DNA from: MH13 sp042140245
Lineage (GTDB): Bacteria > Pseudomonadota > Alphaproteobacteria > Rhizobiales > MH13
Direction: 5' to 3'
Length of the DNA stretch: 64,000 nucleotides
NCBI RefSeq assembly: GCF_042140245.1
Contig: NZ_CP159483.1
Location: 124,001-188,000 of the forward strand
Of this stretch, positions 1 through 9,125 are shown piece after piece (positions within the stretch are counted from its first letter, which is position 1; the number at the start of each line of letters is the position of its first letter). The notes beneath the pieces are model-generated. The model was not told the origin of the DNA. It did no database searches and saw only the letters and a program-made list of their open reading frames with translations. A program made the translations under genes and the position numbers.

Positions 1-401
1 ATCACCTGCCTGAAGCGGGCCATGAGCTGGATGCGGTTGTTGAAGAAACCGAAAAAGCAACAGATCGCATCATGGAGTCCGCTGAATCCATCATGGCGGC
101 TGATCGGTCCGATCCACAGGCGTTCCAGGATCTGGTCGACACGCAGATGATCGATATCTTTGAAGCCTGCACATTTCAGGACATCACAGGCCAGCGTATC
201 GGCAAAGTGGTTGAAACGCTTCAACGCCTTGAGAGCCGATTTGATCGGTTGCTCGAAACCTTGCCTGAGAGTGACGGTGAAGCTGTGCTAAGCGAAGCGG
301 AAAAAGCCCGTGATGCTCGCAAGGAAGAGCAGATTTTGAACGGCCCGCAGCGTGATGGGCCAGAAGTCGATCAGGACGCGATTGACGCGCTTTTTGGCTG
401 A
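1..401 (+). CDS. CheZ-like protein phosphatase (5'-truncated by window edge)
   Basis: C-terminal part of a CheZ-family chemotaxis phosphatase, which speeds dephosphorylation of CheY-P. The frame is open from base 3, so the start lies outside the window. The family's active-site motif FQDITGQ is present near residue 56; its Asp and Gln correspond to the catalytic Asp143/Gln147 of E. coli CheZ. The protein ends in DQDAIDALFG, resembling the acidic-hydrophobic tail through which CheZ binds CheY. A longer paralogue with the same motif and tail is at 26187-26939. No other chemotaxis gene is visible beside it. A terminator hairpin follows. Confidence 0.82.
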   Translation, partial: HLPEAGHELDAVVEETEKATDRIMESAESIMAADRSDPQAFQDLVDTQMIDIFEACTFQDITGQRIGKVVETLQRLESRFDRLLETLPESDGEAVLSEAEKARDARKEEQILNGPQRDGPEVDQDAIDALFG

Positions 402-425
402 GCTCAACTGCTCAAAGAAACTTGC

Positions 426-458
426 AAAAGCTCCGTCGCTTCGCGTCGGAGCTTTTTT
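426..458. terminator. Rho-independent terminator, probably bidirectional
   Basis: Inverted repeat AAAAGCTCCG/CGGAGCTTTT with a T run on the + strand and, read the other way, a shorter T run. It separates the CheZ-like gene from the convergent HAD hydrolase gene, whose stop codon lies just beyond. Confidence 0.85.
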
Positions 459-462
459 GTGA

Positions 463-1317
463 CTACCAGGATAGTCTCGCCATCCAAGCTTTGGCTGGAT
501 AGGGGGCTTGTTCCAAAAAAGCAGCGACTTTCTTGCCATTTGGTGCCGTGCTCGGTCCGAATTCACCGGCGTGGATGCCTCCGGTGAAGAAAACGCAATC
601 AATACCCTGATCTGCTGCGCCGCGCATGTCGGTGCGCATGGAATCGCCAAGCCCAAGCACTTTTGAAAGGTCTGGATTGCCAGCTACATCCAGCGCAGCC
701 TGGTAAATTGGGGCGTGTGGTTTACCGAGGATGATCGTTTCACCACCCAGCTCTTGATAGAGGTCGGCAAGCGCTCCGGCGCAGTAGATCAACCGACCGC
801 CCATTTCCACGACTTTGTCAGGGTTGGCGCAGATCAGCGGAATGTTGCGGCTAGCCAGCGCTTCCAATTGCCCGCGATAGTCTTCCGGTTCTTCTGTCTG
901 ATCATCAATCAAACCGGAGCAGAGACAGACCTCAGCTTGGTCATCACTGGTAAACGTAACCGGCAAGCCTGCAACAAGTGGCTTGTCTTTCTCCGGGCCG
1001 ATATGGCTGACCTTCGCATCACGATAGGTGGTCATGAACAGGTTGCGCGTGACATCTCCTGATGTGACGACATCGTCGTAAGCTGAGGTCGGCATGCCGA
1101 GGCGGACAAGCTGCTCACGGACTGTTCCATTGGGTCGAGGCGCGTTGGAAACCAGGATCACTTTCAAGCCTGTCGTACGGGCCTGGGTCAGGGCGTCCAC
1201 GGCGTTGGGCCAAGCGGCAATACCGTTGTGCAATACCCCCCAGATATCGCAGAGCAGTACTTGGTAATCGGACGCAATCTGGGAAAGGCCTTTCAGAGGC
1301 AGGGTAGAGATGGTCAT
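463..1317 (-). CDS. HAD superfamily class IIA hydrolase (TIGR01459-like)
   Basis: Predicted phosphatase of the NagD/class IIA HAD group, 284 residues, cytoplasmic. HAD motif I appears as CDIWGVLHNG near residue 24 (the first Asp would be the nucleophile), followed by an SNAPRP segment (motif II) and a C-terminal GLGDSMRTD motif IV that binds Mg. The frame extends 25 codons further upstream, but the ATG at 1317 is preferred because AAAGGA sits just upstream and family members begin close to motif I. The substrate cannot be told from sequence. It lies 25 nt downstream of the EAL-like gene on the same strand, so co-transcription is possible. Confidence 0.82.
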   Translation of the reverse strand: MTISTLPLKGLSQIASDYQVLLCDIWGVLHNGIAAWPNAVDALTQARTTGLKVILVSNAPRPNGTVREQLVRLGMPTSAYDDVVTSGDVTRNLFMTTYRDAKVSHIGPEKDKPLVAGLPVTFTSDDQAEVCLCSGLIDDQTEEPEDYRGQLEALASRNIPLICANPDKVVEMGGRLIYCAGALADLYQELGGETIILGKPHAPIYQAALDVAGNPDLSKVLGLGDSMRTDMRGAADQGIDCVFFTGGIHAGEFGPSTAPNGKKVAAFLEQAPYPAKAWMARLSW

Positions 1318-1342
1318 GAAAATCCTTTGAGCCGCGCCCGAC

Positions 1343-2806
1343 TTAGGCTGAGCGGCTGAGCGCGCGCGCCGGTCGCTTGTTATGGGCAGCACGTTTGGCC
1401 GCCTGGTTGGTATCCACCTGGCTCACAGGTTCACCCTTAGCGGTGTCGTCATCATCGCTGTCCGGGGCTTTGTCCAAAAGCGGATGCGGCTCAACATCAA
1501 CGATACGCGGGCGGGCGAACAGATTGCCCTGCCCGTATTTGAGATTGCAATCGAGCAGCTCAACAACCTGAGACTCGCTTTCAACCTGATCCACAATGAG
1601 ATCCATGCCATTACGCGCAGCAAGATCGGACAAGTCTTCGGGGTGAATGTCACTCTTGGCCTGCGCATCTTTGCCCAAAAACAGACTCACCGGTGCCTTG
1701 GCATAGCGGAACCCGTGACGGGAAAGCTCAAAGAGATCTGACCGGGCATCGGTGAGCTGTGTAACGCTCATGCGAAAACCAAGATCAGCAAGCGTTCCGA
1801 CCAGATCAAAATCGATTGGACTGAAGGCGCGGACATCTTTCTGTGCGATTTCAATCACCAGACGGCCGGCTAGTTCTTGGTTGTTGGTCAAGGTTTGAAC
1901 CAACCAGTCCGCAAAACGTGACTGCATAATCGAACTGCCCGTGACAGGCACGAAGACAATGGACGCGGATTCGCGCGCAGCGAACTTGTGCGCCAGAGCC
2001 AAGGCGCGCGCAACAACGGCCTTGTCGAACGCTGCGATTGCATCAACGGCCTCAATCGCTGGGATCGCATGGCGCGCGTCCAAGGTGCCAGCGCCATCCA
2101 GCTTCAGATTGAAGATCGTGGCATAAGCACGGGCTCGGCGCTGAGGCAGAGTAACAACGGATTGAAGCGCCACTTCGAGACGCTCATTTTCAACTGCCGA
2201 TGCGACCCGTTTTAACAGAGCCTCAGAGCGCTCTTCCTCCAAAGCTTCGGCACGCTTTCGCGCTGCCTCCTCTTGCGCTCGCCGTTCCCTGTCATCAGAC
2301 AGTTTCTGGTCGGCCTCGGATATGACCGGTTGATCCTCAACGTGTTCCGCTTTGGGGGCGGCAGGTCGCTTGCGCGGTGAGGCCTTGGCGACCGTCCTCA
2401 CCTGTTCCTCCAGAGTCACCACGCGATGATCGGTGTCAGCAACGGTTTCGGTAACTTGCGCCAGCAGCGCTCCAATCACCTGCATGTCTTGATGCACAGG
2501 CGCAACGCCCGCATCCACAATCTGTTGGGTGTCAGTTTCAAGCGCCACCAGCCGTGAGCGGATCATGTCGATCTCGTTGAACGCATCCTGGAGCGCATGG
2601 TCGTTGAGCTCCAACTGGCGCTGGAATGCCTTACGCTCAGACACACGCGACATTGCTTGATCGAGAGCCGCCATGACAAAGAACAGGATCGCGCCAAACA
2701 AGGCGGCCAACTCAAGTGGTAAGGCCGTCAGGCGATGCAGCATTGCGGTCGCGCTTATGGAGATGACCGCCATGGCAATGTAGATCAGGGCAACACTGGG
2801 CCGCAT
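1343..2806 (-). CDS. Membrane protein with degenerate EAL domain
   Basis: 487 residues: two hydrophobic segments in the first ~55 residues (likely inner-membrane hairpin), a charged coiled-coil stretch (about 55-225), then an EAL-type domain (about 230-450). The fold is recognisable from the order of segments, such as a QGNLFARP block in place of the usual QGYLFGKP. The catalytic residues are lost: the EAL signature region reads DAR, the DDFGTG loop is replaced by SVTQLTD, and the AEGVE region reads VDQVES. Hydrolysis of cyclic-di-GMP is therefore unlikely, and a binding or scaffold role is inferred. Alphaproteobacterial genomes commonly carry such inactive, membrane-anchored EAL proteins. 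Confidence 0.75.
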   Translation of the reverse strand: MRPSVALIYIAMAVISISATAMLHRLTALPLELAALFGAILFFVMAALDQAMSRVSERKAFQRQLELNDHALQDAFNEIDMIRSRLVALETDTQQIVDAGVAPVHQDMQVIGALLAQVTETVADTDHRVVTLEEQVRTVAKASPRKRPAAPKAEHVEDQPVISEADQKLSDDRERRAQEEAARKRAEALEEERSEALLKRVASAVENERLEVALQSVVTLPQRRARAYATIFNLKLDGAGTLDARHAIPAIEAVDAIAAFDKAVVARALALAHKFAARESASIVFVPVTGSSIMQSRFADWLVQTLTNNQELAGRLVIEIAQKDVRAFSPIDFDLVGTLADLGFRMSVTQLTDARSDLFELSRHGFRYAKAPVSLFLGKDAQAKSDIHPEDLSDLAARNGMDLIVDQVESESQVVELLDCNLKYGQGNLFARPRIVDVEPHPLLDKAPDSDDDDTAKGEPVSQVDTNQAAKRAAHNKRPARALSRSA

Positions 2807-2965
2807 GCAGACTTCACCAGACGATCAAAAGGCTTGGCCAGGGCACGCGAATCACACCCCAACCTTCTCAGATTCGAACTATGCCCTAATTTGATCGCCG
2901 TGAAGAAGCCAAGGAACCATCTTCGCCCACAGATTTGCGGTACATGGTTGGCGCCCTAACCTGAC

Positions 2966-3664
2966 TTAGATGCTTCGATTTGAAACGCCGTCGCTCTCAA
3001 GTGCACCATCGACAAGGTGGATACGCCGATCCATTTGCGCAGCCAGATCCATATCATGGGTAACAGCGAGGATGGTGCGGCCGGACGTATCGACAAGATC
3101 TCGCAGAATAGCGAACACTTGATCGGTGGCTTTGGAGTCCAATGAACCTGTGGGTTCATCGGCCAAGATTAAAGCTGGATCATTGGCCAAAGCACGGGCC
3201 ACAGCCACACGCTGCCGCTGTCCGCCAGACAGCTGGTCGGGCCGTTTGTCGATGTGCCCCTCCAAACCGAGCGACTCCAACAGTTCGCCTGCGCGATCAT
3301 GTTGTGCACTGGCAGAGAGTTTGTTGATGCGCCGCATGGGTAGCATCACGTTCTCGCGGGCGGTGAACTCGGGCAGCAAAAAATGAAACTGGAAAATGAA
3401 GCCTAGCTCGCCTAGCCGAATGCGCGCGCGTTCGTCGCTGGTCATGTCATGGGTGGCTTGGCCCTTCACGAGCACGTCGCCTGATGTTGGCAAATCGAGC
3501 AGACCAAGCAGGTAAAGCAAAGATGATTTGCCAGACCCCGATGGCCCAGTGATCGCGACAAACTCGCCCTCACCGACTGACAAAGACACATCGTCAACCA
3601 GTGTAACCTTGACCGCCTCATCCAGGATGCGGGTTGCGTTTTGCGCTTCAAGCAGAGCCGTCAT
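2966..3664 (-). CDS. ABC transporter ATP-binding protein, LolD/MacB type
   Basis: 232-residue ATPase that would energise the FtsX-type permease encoded 12 nt upstream. Walker A is GPSGSGKSS (near residue 40), the signature is LSGGQRQRVAVAR, Walker B is LILADEPTGSLD, and an H-loop (VTHD) follows. Sequence and length match the LolD/MacB/FtsE class. It is the last gene of a three-gene operon (adaptor, permease, ATPase), the order usual for MacAB-like and DevBCA-like exporters. The partner outer-membrane channel is not encoded nearby. LolD in lipoprotein sorting is less likely because a HlyD adaptor is present. Confidence 0.88.
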   Translation of the reverse strand: MTALLEAQNATRILDEAVKVTLVDDVSLSVGEGEFVAITGPSGSGKSSLLYLLGLLDLPTSGDVLVKGQATHDMTSDERARIRLGELGFIFQFHFLLPEFTARENVMLPMRRINKLSASAQHDRAGELLESLGLEGHIDKRPDQLSGGQRQRVAVARALANDPALILADEPTGSLDSKATDQVFAILRDLVDTSGRTILAVTHDMDLAAQMDRRIHLVDGALESDGVSNRSI

Positions 3665-3676
3665 CTGAACCGTACA

Positions 3677-4924
3677 TCATGTGGCGCCGCGAATGATGTC
3701 CACCGGGTTGAGGCTGGAAGCTTTGCGCGCGGGCATGTAGGCGGCGAAAACCGCTGAGCCGAGGGCAATACCGATGGCGATTGAGTAGTGCACCGCAGAG
3801 AAGGTCATGCGGATTGTGATCGGGTCTTCACTCTCAGGATTCGCAAACTCCAGTTGCCCGAGGGCCACCGTGAGCAAAGCCCCAAGAATGGCGCCCAAAA
3901 TGGAACCACCAATGCCCATCGCCAGCCCCTCCATCACAAACAGGCGGCGCATGTCTTTTTCATAGAAGCCCAGCGACTTCATGATGGCGATATCGCGCGT
4001 CTTCTCATGCGTGATGGTGGAAATGATGTTGTAGATGCCAAAACCTGCAACGAGCAGAATGGCAGCAACGACAGTGTACATGATCACGTCGCGGACAATG
4101 AAGCTCTCCAAAATGGCTTGGTTGGCCTCCTGCCAAGAGACGGCTTTGTAGCCGAACTGAGCCTCAATCCAGCTTGCAACGGAGGGCGCGGAGTTAGGGT
4201 CATTCAGCGCAATGCGAATGTCGTTGACTGCATTGGGCCTACCGGCAAACACCTGGGCCGTTGAAAGCAGCAGGTAACCTGTGGAGTTGTCAGCGGCGTT
4301 GTTGCCGGAGTTGAAAATACCAACCAGACGATAGCGATGCACATCTCCAGATGGCGAAACTAAAGTTATCGGATCACCCAACTCTGCATTGATGGAGCGA
4401 ACCAAGTCATCACCAAGCACCACCGCGTCAGCACGGCTGTTCAAATCGGTGAGCAGTCCCTGGCGCATATGATCGCCAATCTGTGAGACAGTGAGTTCGT
4501 TTTCTGGAATGACCCCTGAAAGCGAGACCCCCGTGTCGCGTCCTGCATAGCGGATCACGCCTTGGACCAGCAGTGCTTCCGATACGTTGCCATCGACGAC
4601 GGCACGCACCGCACTGGTCATTGCCACTGGGTTGCGGATGCCACGCGGATCATCGCGTGGGGTCAGGCTTTCGATCTGCGCGTCGGCGAAAACATCCTGC
4701 GCTGGCTGGCGTTGGGCATCGCGGCGTTCATCAGAAATCTGCACGTTGGGGATGGCGTTGATCAGTTGATCGACAAAGTCTTCCTGACTGCCTTGCAAGA
4801 GTGCGGCCATTGCAATGGAGAACCCGACGCCAAGCGAAACGCCGACAATGGCAACAAGTGTCTGTCGCCCGCGTGCCGCGACATGCGTTACGGCAAGATC
4901 AAGCAGGAGCAGCCATCCGCCCAT
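3677..4924 (-). CDS. ABC transporter permease, FtsX/MacB-PCD family
   Basis: 415-residue inner-membrane permease. One N-terminal transmembrane segment (about 15-40), a ~240-residue periplasmic domain of the MacB-PCD type, then three C-terminal transmembrane segments around the FtsX domain. The KSLGF motif after the second membrane segment contacts the ATPase in this family. Its start overlaps the stop of the HlyD-like adaptor gene by one base (TGATG), showing translational coupling. Such mechanotransmission permeases export peptides, lipids or drugs from the periplasm; the cargo is unknown. Confidence 0.87.
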   Translation of the reverse strand: MGGWLLLLDLAVTHVAARGRQTLVAIVGVSLGVGFSIAMAALLQGSQEDFVDQLINAIPNVQISDERRDAQRQPAQDVFADAQIESLTPRDDPRGIRNPVAMTSAVRAVVDGNVSEALLVQGVIRYAGRDTGVSLSGVIPENELTVSQIGDHMRQGLLTDLNSRADAVVLGDDLVRSINAELGDPITLVSPSGDVHRYRLVGIFNSGNNAADNSTGYLLLSTAQVFAGRPNAVNDIRIALNDPNSAPSVASWIEAQFGYKAVSWQEANQAILESFIVRDVIMYTVVAAILLVAGFGIYNIISTITHEKTRDIAIMKSLGFYEKDMRRLFVMEGLAMGIGGSILGAILGALLTVALGQLEFANPESEDPITIRMTFSAVHYSIAIGIALGSAVFAAYMPARKASSLNPVDIIRGAT

Positions 4925-5922
4925 CAGGGAGCTGCCGCCCGCACACGGGCGCCATCGGTCAGACCTTCGGGGATAGGGCTGACAAGCTGAGCGCTTTCAT
5001 CCAAACCAGCCATCACCTCCATCATCGTGATACCACGCAGCCCGATATCGACCGGCGTTTCACGCACCACACCATTGTCGATCACATAGACCGTTTGCTG
5101 GTCGGTGAAGGCAGTGGTCGGTGCCAGCAGGCGGTCTTCGCGGTTCTCGATCACGAGGTTCACATCAACGCTCATACCAATGAACAGGGGCGTGTCATCG
5201 GGCAGAGCGAGCCGAACGCGATAGGTCTTCAGAACGCTATCACCTTTGGGTGTGATGCTATCGAGTGTGGCTTCGAGAACAGCATCGGGAAAAGCATCGG
5301 ACCGCAGCAAGGCGCGCTGACCAACTTCAATCAACGGGATATCTTCCTCGTTGATCTCCGCGGTGATTTCCAAAGGGCGCGGCTGACCAACCGTGAACAA
5401 TACATTGCCTGCCTGAGCCACCTCACCGACATCAGCATCAAGCCTTAGAATCTGGCCAGCAATTGGCGCGGTAATGCGATAGCGGCTGAGCACCTCTCGC
5501 TGGGCTGCAAGACCGGCCTCAGCACCTGCCAACTCGCTGACGGCGCGATCAAAAGCTTCGCGCGAACCAACACCGCGCTCGAGCAGATTGGTTGCGCGTT
5601 CCACTTGCTGGTTGAGCAGCCCAATCTGGGCTTCGAGCTCACGAAGGCGAGCGCGGGTTTCGCTGTCATCAAGCTCAACAACCACGTCACCAGCGGCAAC
5701 CGTGTCACCTTCACAATTGCAGTGGCCGGTGATGCGCTGCGCCACAATGGAGGTGACATCGGCACTCACGGCCGCCTCCACCACGCCAGAGGCATAGACA
5801 ATATGGGCGATGTCACCACGTGAAACGACGGCCACATCGACAGGTGTTGGGCGACTGGCAAAGGCAAAGTAGCCCCCACCAGCAGCGGCAAGCAGAATGA
5901 TGACGGTAATGATTTTACGCAT
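4924..5922 (-). CDS. HlyD/MacA-family periplasmic adaptor subunit
   Basis: 332 residues: an N-terminal membrane anchor/signal segment (about 3-20), a biotinyl-lipoyl-like domain, an alpha-helical hairpin (about 95-150) and a beta-barrel domain, the order of membrane fusion proteins. It should bridge the FtsX permease to an outer-membrane channel. A CNCEG segment in the lipoyl half puts two cysteines close together, which is unusual for this family. First gene of the exporter operon; the leader between it and the aminotransferase gene (5923-6054) would hold the promoter. Confidence 0.87.
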   Translation of the reverse strand: MRKIITVIILLAAAGGGYFAFASRPTPVDVAVVSRGDIAHIVYASGVVEAAVSADVTSIVAQRITGHCNCEGDTVAAGDVVVELDDSETRARLRELEAQIGLLNQQVERATNLLERGVGSREAFDRAVSELAGAEAGLAAQREVLSRYRITAPIAGQILRLDADVGEVAQAGNVLFTVGQPRPLEITAEINEEDIPLIEVGQRALLRSDAFPDAVLEATLDSITPKGDSVLKTYRVRLALPDDTPLFIGMSVDVNLVIENREDRLLAPTTAFTDQQTVYVIDNGVVRETPVDIGLRGITMMEVMAGLDESAQLVSPIPEGLTDGARVRAAAP

Positions 5923-6054
5923 GGTGTCGTTCCGAGCACGCCCTATGCGCGCCTTGCACGCGTATTGCCTTGACCACCGTCAACGTAAGCGCGGAAAACC
6001 GAGCTTTAACTTCGCACTATTGCGCATAGGCAGGTACGACCGAGGCGGCTCTTG

Positions 6055-7425
6055 TTAAGAGACCGCCTGCAATGTGCGTTTTAAGCCTGCAAACATCTGA
6101 TCAACGTCAGACTCTGCGAAGGTTAGAGGCGGCGAGAGCGCGATGGTATCGCCAGTCACCCGGATCATCATGTCCTGGTTGTAGAAGGCATCCTGCATAG
6201 CAGCGAAAGCACGGGCCGTCGGCTTTCCTTCAAGAGGCGTGATGTCAACGCCGGTAACAATGCCGCATGTGCGAATGTCTTCGACAATATCCAGGTCAGC
6301 AAGATAGCTATGCGCCGCGTCGGCGAACATGCCTTCCAGCTTGGCAGCGTTTTCGTACAGGCCCTCGTCGCGATAGACGTTCAGCGTTGCCAAAGCTGCT
6401 GCACAGGCCAGCGGGTGACCGGAATAGGTGTAGCCGTGGAAAAGCTCGATCATGCCCTCGCCAGCGCTATCCATAAAGCCATTGTAGATGTCCGCGCTTG
6501 CGATGACACCGCCCATGGGCACTGTGCCTGATGTGATGCCTTTGGCAAAAACAATCATATCAGGCGTCACACCATAACGTTGCGCGGCAAAGGCCGTGCC
6601 CAGACGTCCAAAGGCTGAAATCACCTCATCGAAAATGAGCAGAATGCCATGCTTGGATGTGATCTCGCGCAGGCGCTTCAGATACCCCTTGGGCGGAGGA
6701 AGAACGCCGGTAGACCCAGCCATTGGCTCGACGATCACGGCGGCGACTGTATCGGCTCCATGAAGGGCGACGATGTTTTCCAGATCATCGGCCAGGTGCG
6801 CGCCCCATTCAGGCTCGCCTTTGGTGAACGCTTGCTCTGCGCGATTGTAGGTGTGCGGAAGATGATCAACGCCGCCCAGTAGCCCGCCGTAGAAGCGGCG
6901 GTTGTTAACGATGCCGCCAACCGAGATGCCGCCAAAGCCTGAACCGTGATACCCGCGCTCACGTCCAATCAAACGTGTTCGCCCGCCCTGCCCTTTCACC
7001 TTGTGATAGGCCAACGCGATTTTGAGTGCAGTATCAACACCCTCTGAGCCAGAATTGGCGAAGAACACATGGTCCAACCCCTCTGGTGCTTCGGAGGCAA
7101 TGCGAGAAGCAACTTCAAAGGCGATGGGATGGCCGAACTGGAAGGTTGGCGCAAAGTCAAGGCTGGCGGCTTGCGTCTGGATCGCCTCAACAACGGGTGT
7201 GCGGCAATGACCGGCATTGCAGCACCAAAGGCCGGCTGTCCCATCCAAAATTGAGCGGCCATCTGGTGTGAAATAGTGATTGTCTTTGGCTCCGGTGATC
7301 ATGCGTGGCTCAGCCTTAAATGCCCGATTGGCACTGTAAGGCATCCAGAACGCGTCCAGATCATTGGGAGCGGAAAGTGGTGTGGTGCCCGCGGCCAGGT
7401 GGGTCGCATCGGAGTGATCAAGCAT
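6055..7425 (-). CDS. Class III aminotransferase, beta-alanine/omega-amino acid:pyruvate type
   Basis: 456-residue PLP enzyme that would transfer an amino group from an omega-amino acid or amine to pyruvate. The PLP lysine is Lys295 in the FAKGITSG motif, preceded by the LLIFDEVISAFGR block that holds the cofactor-binding Asp. The NSGSEGVDTALK and YHGSGFGG stretches are typical of beta-alanine:pyruvate transaminases. It is monocistronic and divergent from an EamA-type permease, with a palindrome in the shared promoter region, so both may answer to one regulator. The exact substrate (beta-alanine, GABA, taurine or putrescine) cannot be fixed from sequence. Confidence 0.85.
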   Translation of the reverse strand: MLDHSDATHLAAGTTPLSAPNDLDAFWMPYSANRAFKAEPRMITGAKDNHYFTPDGRSILDGTAGLWCCNAGHCRTPVVEAIQTQAASLDFAPTFQFGHPIAFEVASRIASEAPEGLDHVFFANSGSEGVDTALKIALAYHKVKGQGGRTRLIGRERGYHGSGFGGISVGGIVNNRRFYGGLLGGVDHLPHTYNRAEQAFTKGEPEWGAHLADDLENIVALHGADTVAAVIVEPMAGSTGVLPPPKGYLKRLREITSKHGILLIFDEVISAFGRLGTAFAAQRYGVTPDMIVFAKGITSGTVPMGGVIASADIYNGFMDSAGEGMIELFHGYTYSGHPLACAAALATLNVYRDEGLYENAAKLEGMFADAAHSYLADLDIVEDIRTCGIVTGVDITPLEGKPTARAFAAMQDAFYNQDMMIRVTGDTIALSPPLTFAESDVDQMFAGLKRTLQAVS

Positions 7426-7502
7426 GACAGGTCTCCCTTTTTGGCACGAACCGGGTGGCGACTTGGTTTCGCGCGCTCTATAGCTTCTCTCAGCCTTGAA
7501 GC

Positions 7503-7520
7503 TTTGACTGTTTGGTCAAA
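7503..7520. promoter_or_regulatory. Palindromic operator-like site TTTGAC-N6-GTCAAA
   Basis: Perfect 6+6 inverted repeat in the divergent promoter region between the aminotransferase and the EamA permease. Its form resembles operators of dimeric HTH repressors. No regulator gene is adjacent, so any protein acting here is encoded elsewhere. Confidence 0.5.
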
Positions 7521-7585
7521 AAGCTTATGCCAAGCTTTGCGCCGAGCAAAGAGGCAAATCGAAACCCGTTTGAAAGTCTGTTCTG

Positions 7586-8545
7586 ATGGCCTCCCCCGCC
7601 TCTCCTGCTCCGCTTGCGCTTGCCTCTATGCAGCGTCGTGCGATGGGATCGGTGTTGATCGCAATTGCGATCCTTACTCTCATGGATGCGGGCATCAAAC
7701 TGATGGCAGGCACTTTTGGGACGCCACAGATCTTGGTGATGCGCTACAGCGCTGGGCTGCTGGTTGCAGCGGTTCTCTTCCTGGGGCTTCTGGTATCTGG
7801 TCGTGTTGATCTACCAACGTGGCGCAGTTTGGTGCGCAGTTTTCAGCGCTCCATGCTGGTGACATTGGTGGCGGCCTGCTTTTTCTACGCGCTATCGGTC
7901 ATTCCGCTGGCCGAGGCGACAGCGATCGCCTTCACAGCACCGCTCTATCTGGCATTGCTTGGCTGGCTGATCTTGAAGGAACCGGTGGATGGCAAAACCT
8001 GGATTGCTATCCTGATCGGCTTGGCAGGCGTTGGGGTGATATCCTCTTCAGCTTTCGCCAACGGATTTTCAGGTGCGCTAAGCGGCTACATAGCGGCGGC
8101 GGTGGCCTCCTTTGCCTATGCTGCTGCTTTGGTTTTGACGCGTTTGCATGCAGCCAGTGACCCTGTGCCAACGATGATCATGCTCCAAAGCGGCTTTTCA
8201 GCGCTTTTGGCCTTGCCACTCTTGGCTCTGACCATAGCTGGCTTTGCCATGGATGGCCGCCCCTTTGTTCCGCTCACGTCCGACTGGTTGTGGCTTGCTC
8301 TGGGTATCGGGTTCTTGGGCACCATCGGTCATCTCTTCATGACGTATGGCTTTAAACATGCGCCCGCGGCCAAGCTCGGTCCGATGGAATACACCAGCCT
8401 CTTATGGGCGGCCTTCTATGGGTTTGTGTTTTTTGCAGAAGTACCAGGGATCCGCCTTGTCTTGGGCAGTGCATTGATTGTGATCGGCACCTGGATCGTT
8501 ATGCGCAAAGAGAAAGACACCGGCACCGTGGTGGATGCTGTTTGA
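7586..8545 (+). CDS. EamA/DMT-family transporter
   Basis: 319-residue integral membrane protein with about ten hydrophobic segments arranged as two EamA repeats (roughly 20-150 and 165-300), the layout of drug/metabolite exporters. The start at 7586 is the first ATG of the frame; a second ATG 14 codons on (MQRRAMG) is also possible and would begin nearer the first membrane helix. It is divergent from the aminotransferase gene, which suggests, but does not prove, export or uptake of a related amine or amino acid. Confidence 0.85.
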   Translation: MASPASPAPLALASMQRRAMGSVLIAIAILTLMDAGIKLMAGTFGTPQILVMRYSAGLLVAAVLFLGLLVSGRVDLPTWRSLVRSFQRSMLVTLVAACFFYALSVIPLAEATAIAFTAPLYLALLGWLILKEPVDGKTWIAILIGLAGVGVISSSAFANGFSGALSGYIAAAVASFAYAAALVLTRLHAASDPVPTMIMLQSGFSALLALPLLALTIAGFAMDGRPFVPLTSDWLWLALGIGFLGTIGHLFMTYGFKHAPAAKLGPMEYTSLLWAAFYGFVFFAEVPGIRLVLGSALIVIGTWIVMRKEKDTGTVVDAV

Positions 8546-8636
8546 ACAACCGCTGAACGGCAATCCCTTGTTAACCACGTGGTCGGCTGATCCCGGCTTT
8601 GGTAAACAAAATGAGTCCAATCCGGCTTGCCCATCC

Positions 8637-8665
8637 TTGACACCTCACCACGCCATCCTTATCTC
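8637..8665 (+). promoter_or_regulatory. groESL promoter
   Basis: TTGACA at 8637-8642 and TATCTC at 8660-8665 with a 17-bp spacer, placing the transcription start close to the first arm of the CIRCE element just downstream. Confidence 0.7.
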
Positions 8666-8674
8666 CACGGCGCG

Positions 8675-8701
8675 TTAGCACTCACCCATGGAGAGTGCTA
8701 A
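8675..8701. promoter_or_regulatory. CIRCE element (HrcA operator)
   Basis: TTAGCACTC and GAGTGCTAA separated by exactly 9 bp, a perfect match to the consensus inverted repeat bound by the HrcA repressor. It overlaps the predicted transcript start of groES, so groESL should be repressed by HrcA and released on heat or unfolded-protein stress. hrcA itself is not in the window. Confidence 0.97.
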
Positions 8702-8793
8702 CTTGCGTTTTAGGTGCTCTTCTTGGAGCGCCGCTAGATCAACCAAGACCGCTGCGGCCCAAGAAGGCCGCGCTAACCCAAGGATGAGGACAT

Positions 8794-9081
8794 ATGGCAT
8801 TCCGTCCCTTGCATGACCGTGTGGTGGTGCGTCGCATCGATTCCGATGAGAAAACTGCCGGAGGGATCATCATTCCCGACACCGCAAAAGAGAAACCACA
8901 GGAAGGCGAAATCGTCTCTGTAGGCCCTGGCGCACGCGATGATGCTGGCAAAGTTCAGGCTTTGGACGTCAAAGCTGGCGACCGCGTTCTGTTCGGCAAA
9001 TGGTCCGGCACCGAAGTGAAGATCGACGGTGAAGACCTGCTGATCATGAAGGAAAGCGACATCATGGGTGTGATCGCCTAA
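8794..9081 (+). CDS. groES: Co-chaperonin GroES
   Basis: 95-residue 10-kDa chaperonin that caps GroEL. Typical opening (FRPLHDRVVVRR), the mobile loop with GGIIIPDTAKEKP near residues 24-36, and a family-normal length. The start is supported by AAGGATGAGGA before an ATG at the right distance. First gene of the CIRCE-controlled groES-groEL operon; 102 bp separate it from groEL, and that spacer contains a small hairpin unit shared with the array at 11.5 kb. Confidence 0.98.
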   Translation: MAFRPLHDRVVVRRIDSDEKTAGGIIIPDTAKEKPQEGEIVSVGPGARDDAGKVQALDVKAGDRVLFGKWSGTEVKIDGEDLLIMKESDIMGVIA

Positions 9082-9125
9082 TCGGCCACCCTGCTTCGTT
9101 CTTTCTCTTTATTTTGGCGTTTCTC

